Origin: an uncultured Opitutia bacterium
Lineage (GTDB): Bacteria > Verrucomicrobiota > Verrucomicrobiae > Opitutales > MB11C04
Assembly (NCBI GenBank): GCA_913048545.1
Contig: CAJWWH010000067.1
Location: 1-9,164, forward strand
Length of the DNA: 9,164 nt
Direction: 5' to 3'
The position numbers were made by a program, and so were the translations under genes. Numbering within the stretch: the stretch's first letter is position 1; the number at the start of each line of letters is the position of its first letter. Shown here one piece after another: positions 6,847-9,164 of this stretch. A model generated the notes under the pieces. It worked only from the letters and a program-made list of their open reading frames with translations. It was not told the origin of the DNA and searched no databases.

Positions 6847-7461
6847 TTAATCTACTTCCCGAAGCAGACGTGCACGGATGACTAATTCATCCGATCCTTC
6901 CTTGATTGGCTCAAGTTTACCCAGGATATTAACTTTTCGGTCCTTGAGGGAAAGAGGATCAACGGCCCGCAAGCCTTGTGTGTCGATATAGGCAAGCCTT
7001 TGACCGCGTGAATTCACTAATTGAAAAGGGAAATCACTTTGAAAACCGAACTTACGCGACTTCAGTATAAGTGTTCCCTCAAAATTGCGGTGAAGATTAA
7101 CCGCTGGAGGAATTGTGGGGGGGGCGATGGGCATAAGGGCCGGATCCATTTTTCCCTGTTTCGTTTCCAAAGGATCCAACTCTTCGATTTTTCCGCTTGG
7201 ATCAACCGTTTTTTCCTGATCGGATTGAGATTGAAATTCCGAGCCGGTGTTGGGAGCCGGATCACTCCATTTTTTTCTGCCCATAACAATAGGTTCAACC
7301 TCTTCCGCATCGGCAATCTTTGCGGGCGTGCCCTGGAAAGCATCAGCTAAGTTGCTGGTCGGTTTTTTGTCTTGGGCAAAAGGTAAGGAGTGAAAGAAAA
7401 CGAGGAGAGATCCACCGCCAAGGAAGATCGAGTAATATTTTTTTAAGTTGAAATTTCCCAT
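6847..7461 (-). CDS. Exported protein of unknown function, possible C-terminal OB-like domain
   Basis: I do not recognise a named family for this 204-residue protein. The N-terminus looks like a Sec signal: basic LKKYY (6-10), a hydrophobic stretch (11-27) and a probable cleavage site after LPFA (about residue 29), with no lipobox. Residues 32-122 are low in hydrophobics and rich in Pro, Asp, Glu, Gln and Lys, ending in the proline-rich PIAPPTIPPA (111-120), and are probably disordered. Residues 126-202 look folded: alternating beta strands, a RLAYIDT strand (155-161) and KVNILGKLEPI (176-186) suggest a small beta-barrel of OB type. That fold guess is inference from strand spacing only. The product is probably periplasmic. 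The gene lies 10 bases after the pseudouridine synthase gene and 25 bases before folD, so it is likely cotranscribed with both, although neither explains its role. Confidence 0.8.
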   Translation of the reverse strand: MGNFNLKKYYSIFLGGGSLLVFFHSLPFAQDKKPTSNLADAFQGTPAKIADAEEVEPIVMGRKKWSDPAPNTGSEFQSQSDQEKTVDPSGKIEELDPLETKQGKMDPALMPIAPPTIPPAVNLHRNFEGTLILKSRKFGFQSDFPFQLVNSRGQRLAYIDTQGLRAVDPLSLKDRKVNILGKLEPIKEGSDELVIRARLLREVD

Positions 7462-7471
7462 GATTTACAAA

Positions 7472-8221
7472 CTAGGAAACTTCTCTGGGAAAGAGCAATT
7501 CAATTTCTTCTTTCTTGAGTAAACGGCTTTGTCCGATTGATACATTCTTGATTCCCAATCCTCCAATCGCCACTCTTCTAAGCTTCTTCACTTTATATCC
7601 GAGATGATAAAAAATTCTTCGAATCTCACGTTTTTTCCCGTGCCCCATGAAAATATCCAGTTTGGTTGACCGTAGTGATTTTCCTTTGCTTGGTTTCAGT
7701 TCATCGATTTTTAAAAATTCATCCTCGACCACCACGCCATTAATCAGCGAAGATAAATCTACCGTGTCAAAAGGAATATTAAGTTCGACCTTATATCTTT
7801 TTCGAACCCCGTGAGATGGATGTGTCAAACGGTTGGCCAGACTTCCATCATTGGTTAAAATAACCATTCCCTCGCTTTCCACATCCAACCGTCCGGCACA
7901 AAACAAACGGACGGATCTGTACTTTGATTCAAGCAGTTCAAAAATCAGTCGGTCAGCATGCTCATCGTCATTGGAACAGGTGTAACCCTTGGGTTTGTTG
8001 ACGAGTAATGTAATACTGGGCATTTGTTTGACCTGAACTCTTTTGCCGTTGAGTTTTACGATATCGGACTGGGGTAAAATCCTTTCACCCAGCTTTGCTT
8101 CGCGACCATTAATTGTGACCAAGCCGTCTTGGATCCATTCTTCGCCTTTTCTTCTTGAACAAAGCCCTGCATCGGCAAGGAACTTTTGTAATTTGGGCTT
8201 GGTTTTATTTGAAGAATTCAT
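7472..8221 (-). CDS. rluB: RluB/RsuA-family rRNA pseudouridine synthase
   Basis: The enzyme isomerises a uridine to pseudouridine in rRNA; in RluB the target is in 23S rRNA helix 90. With the start at 8221 the protein has 249 residues: an S4 RNA-binding domain (about 9-55, QKFLADAGLCSRRKGEEWI), then the catalytic domain with LLVNKPKGY (72-80), the catalytic aspartate D113 in GRLDVESEG (110-118) and the C-terminal GKKREIRR (195-202). An in-frame upstream ATG (8428) would add 69 residues, but that extension overlaps divergent fabG by about 100 bases and has no family similarity, so 8221 is chosen. The RsuA group also includes RluE, RluF and RsuA. The S4 domain and ~250-residue length favour RluB or a close relative, but the exact target uridine is uncertain. 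It is the first gene of the six-gene minus-strand cluster. Confidence 0.9.
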   Translation of the reverse strand: MNSSNKTKPKLQKFLADAGLCSRRKGEEWIQDGLVTINGREAKLGERILPQSDIVKLNGKRVQVKQMPSITLLVNKPKGYTCSNDDEHADRLIFELLESKYRSVRLFCAGRLDVESEGMVILTNDGSLANRLTHPSHGVRKRYKVELNIPFDTVDLSSLINGVVVEDEFLKIDELKPSKGKSLRSTKLDIFMGHGKKREIRRIFYHLGYKVKKLRRVAIGGLGIKNVSIGQSRLLKKEEIELLFPREVS

Positions 8222-8267
8222 CCGAAAATTTGGTGGTTTTAAACTTGTGTGTTGCCTTCGTGAAAGG

Positions 8268-8296
8268 ATTTTAGCAAAGGTATGGTGTGGTATCCA
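8268..8296 (-). promoter_or_regulatory. Candidate sigma-70-type promoter for the rluB-folD-proC-rfaD cluster
   Basis: On the minus strand, TGGATA (8296-8291; 4 of 6 to TTGACA) and TAAAAT (8273-8268; 5 of 6 to TATAAT) are separated by 17 bases, the optimal spacing. Transcription would start near 8261, leaving a leader of about 40 bases before the rluB ATG. It sits in the only intergenic space ahead of the cluster. The consensus used is the E. coli one, which may not fit this organism exactly. Confidence 0.4.
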
Positions 8297-8311
8297 TTTA
8301 TTTGGGTAATG

Positions 8312-8317
8312 TACTAT
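8312..8317 (+). promoter_or_regulatory. Possible -10 element for fabG, close to its start codon
   Basis: TACTAT matches TATAAT at 4 of 6 positions and lies 9 bases before the fabG ATG. No good -35 hexamer is found at 16-18 bases upstream. If real, transcription would begin only about 3 bases before the ATG, giving an almost leaderless message, which would agree with the lack of a Shine-Dalgarno motif. The match alone is weak in AT-rich DNA. Confidence 0.2.
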
Positions 8318-8326
8318 TAAAAACAT

Positions 8327-9076
8327 ATGAGTGAAGAAATTACAAAATCTAAAATTGCTCTCGTGACCGGGGCGGGCAGGGGAATTGGCCGAACAATTGC
8401 GGAGTCGTTGGCCGAGGACGGACTGCATGTTATATGCGTGAGTAAATCTGCGTCTTCATGTGGCAGTGCGGCTGAGAGTATCCAAGAGAAAGGCGGATTG
8501 GCGGAATCTTTGGCTGTTGATGTTTCTTCCGGCGAGGAGATTCGCAAAGCATGCGATGATATTTTAGAGAAACACGGGTGCGTGGATGTCCTCGTCAATA
8601 ATGCCGGAATTACCCGGGATAATCTTCTCTTTCGTATGGAAGAGGATGACTGGATGGATGTGATAAACACAAATTTAAACAGTTGCTTTCATTGGATCAA
8701 AGCACTGGGCAGACCGATGACCCGAAAAAGATGGGGACGGATTATCAATATCTCTTCGGTTGTCGGATTGACCGGAAATGCGGGACAGGCAAATTATGCG
8801 GCGGCGAAAGCGGGAATGATTGGATTAACCAAAAGCCTTGCCCGTGAGTTTGCAGCCCGATCTGTAACCGTGAATGCGATTGCACCCGGGTTCATTGATA
8901 CCGACATGACTTCAGGTCTTGATGATCGAATCAAAGAAGTCGCCCTAAGTACCGTTCCTCTCAAGAGATTCGGCAAGGTTGAAGACATAGCAGAAATGGC
9001 TTCCTTTCTTTCTTCCGAAAAATCATCTTACATCACCGGTCAAGTTTTTACGGTTGACGGAGGGATGGTGATGTGA
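8327..9076 (+). CDS. fabG: 3-oxoacyl-[acyl-carrier-protein] reductase
   Basis: It reduces beta-ketoacyl-ACP to beta-hydroxyacyl-ACP with NADPH in type II fatty acid synthesis. The 249-residue classical short-chain dehydrogenase shows TGAGRGIG (14-21), NNAG (91-94), the structural asparagine N116 in NTN, and the catalytic residues S144, Y157 and K161 within NISSVVGLTGNAGQANYAAAK (residues 141-161, given here as positions plus key residues S144/Y157/K161). IAPGFIDTDMT (185-195) and the C-terminal VDGGMVM (243-249) fit FabG. Among the many similar dehydrogenases, FabG is favoured by the GQANYAAAKAG motif and above all by the acyl carrier protein gene 40 bases downstream. The ATG at 8327 puts the first beta strand at the usual position. 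No Shine-Dalgarno motif is visible. Confidence 0.95.
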   Translation: MSEEITKSKIALVTGAGRGIGRTIAESLAEDGLHVICVSKSASSCGSAAESIQEKGGLAESLAVDVSSGEEIRKACDDILEKHGCVDVLVNNAGITRDNLLFRMEEDDWMDVINTNLNSCFHWIKALGRPMTRKRWGRIINISSVVGLTGNAGQANYAAAKAGMIGLTKSLAREFAARSVTVNAIAPGFIDTDMTSGLDDRIKEVALSTVPLKRFGKVEDIAEMASFLSSEKSSYITGQVFTVDGGMVM

Positions 9077-9089
9077 CCAAAAAATAAAT

Positions 9090-9103
9090 GTTAAAAATTT
9101 AAC
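9090..9103. repeat. Short AT-rich palindrome between fabG and acpP
   Basis: GTTAAA and TTTAAC form a perfect 6-bp dyad around AA, 13 bases before the acpP ATG. It may be a protein-binding dyad or chance in AT-rich DNA. It does not resemble the FapR operator, and with so small a loop and no T-run it is not a convincing terminator. Confidence 0.25.
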
Positions 9104-9116
9104 CAACTTCAATATT

Positions 9117-9164
9117 ATGTCAGAAAGCAACGCAGATCGCGTAAAAAAAATTATTATTAGCCAG
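9117..9164 (+). CDS. acpP: Acyl carrier protein, N-terminal 16 codons (cut by window edge)
   Basis: The ATG at 9117 opens a frame that stays open to the last base and reads MSESNADRVKKIIISQ, the amphipathic first helix typical of acyl carrier proteins (compare xxIEERVKKIIxEQL). The phosphopantetheine serine (DSL motif) would lie beyond the edge. The identification rests on this short match plus position: acpP follows fabG in many bacteria. AcpP carries the growing acyl chain that FabG reduces. The gap to fabG is 40 bases, so the two are probably cotranscribed; no Shine-Dalgarno motif is visible before the ATG. Confidence 0.88.
   Translation, partial: MSESNADRVKKIIISQ

Noticed and set aside
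7021..7350. 109-residue plus-strand open frame opposite the exported-protein gene
   Set aside because: It lies antisense to a gene with a convincing signal peptide and operon context; its composition (Phe/Arg-rich, few acidic residues) is typical of an antisense shadow.
8222..8428. N-terminal extension of the pseudouridine synthase by 69 residues from an ATG at 8428
   Set aside because: It would overlap the divergent fabG coding region, and the added residues have no family character; the S4 domain starts normally after the ATG at 8221.

Overview
This window is an ordinary chromosomal housekeeping region of a Gram-negative bacterium. It is densely coding, with genes on both strands and no rRNA, tRNA, mobile element, CRISPR array or phage gene visible. 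The Gram-negative call rests on an ADP-heptose epimerase (LPS inner core), a predicted lipoprotein with a lipobox, and an exported soluble protein. The moderately AT-leaning composition, the near absence of Shine-Dalgarno motifs and the protein styles (a YwqK-like MORN-variant lipoprotein, a divergent type I-beta DAHP synthase) remind me of the Verrucomicrobiota/PVC group. That placement is a low-confidence inference; no marker gene in the window settles it.

Layout. Bases 9-1376 (+) encode an NtrC-type, sigma-54-dependent response regulator; its start overlaps a stop codon of a gene cut off at the left edge, perhaps its sensor kinase. A lipoprotein of unknown function (1404-2276, -) converges on it. 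A 165-base divergent spacer with a symmetric terminator-like hairpin separates the lipoprotein from a DAHP synthase gene (2442-3488, +), the first step of aromatic amino acid synthesis. That gene ends 7 bases from the last gene of a compact six-gene minus-strand cluster, which in transcription order is rluB-like pseudouridine synthase (7472-8221), exported protein of unknown function (6847-7461), folD (5949-6821), RDD membrane protein (5331-5945), proC (4497-5309) and rfaD/hldD (3496-4500). Gaps are 3-25 bases, and proC and rfaD overlap by 4 bases. Divergent from this cluster are fabG (8327-9076, +) and the first 16 codons of acpP (9117 to the right edge), the usual fatty-acid synthesis pair.

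How the genes relate. The minus-strand cluster looks like one transcription unit by spacing, joining ribosome maturation, one-carbon metabolism, proline synthesis and LPS heptose synthesis; its members share no pathway. fabG and acpP do work together: FabG reduces beta-ketoacyl groups carried on AcpP. The points most worth a second look are the lack of Shine-Dalgarno motifs before every assessable start, the hairpin between the lipoprotein gene and the DAHP synthase gene, the changed CERG-region loop in the DAHP synthase, and the conserved-looking exported protein between rluB and folD. I found no convincing new multi-gene system here.
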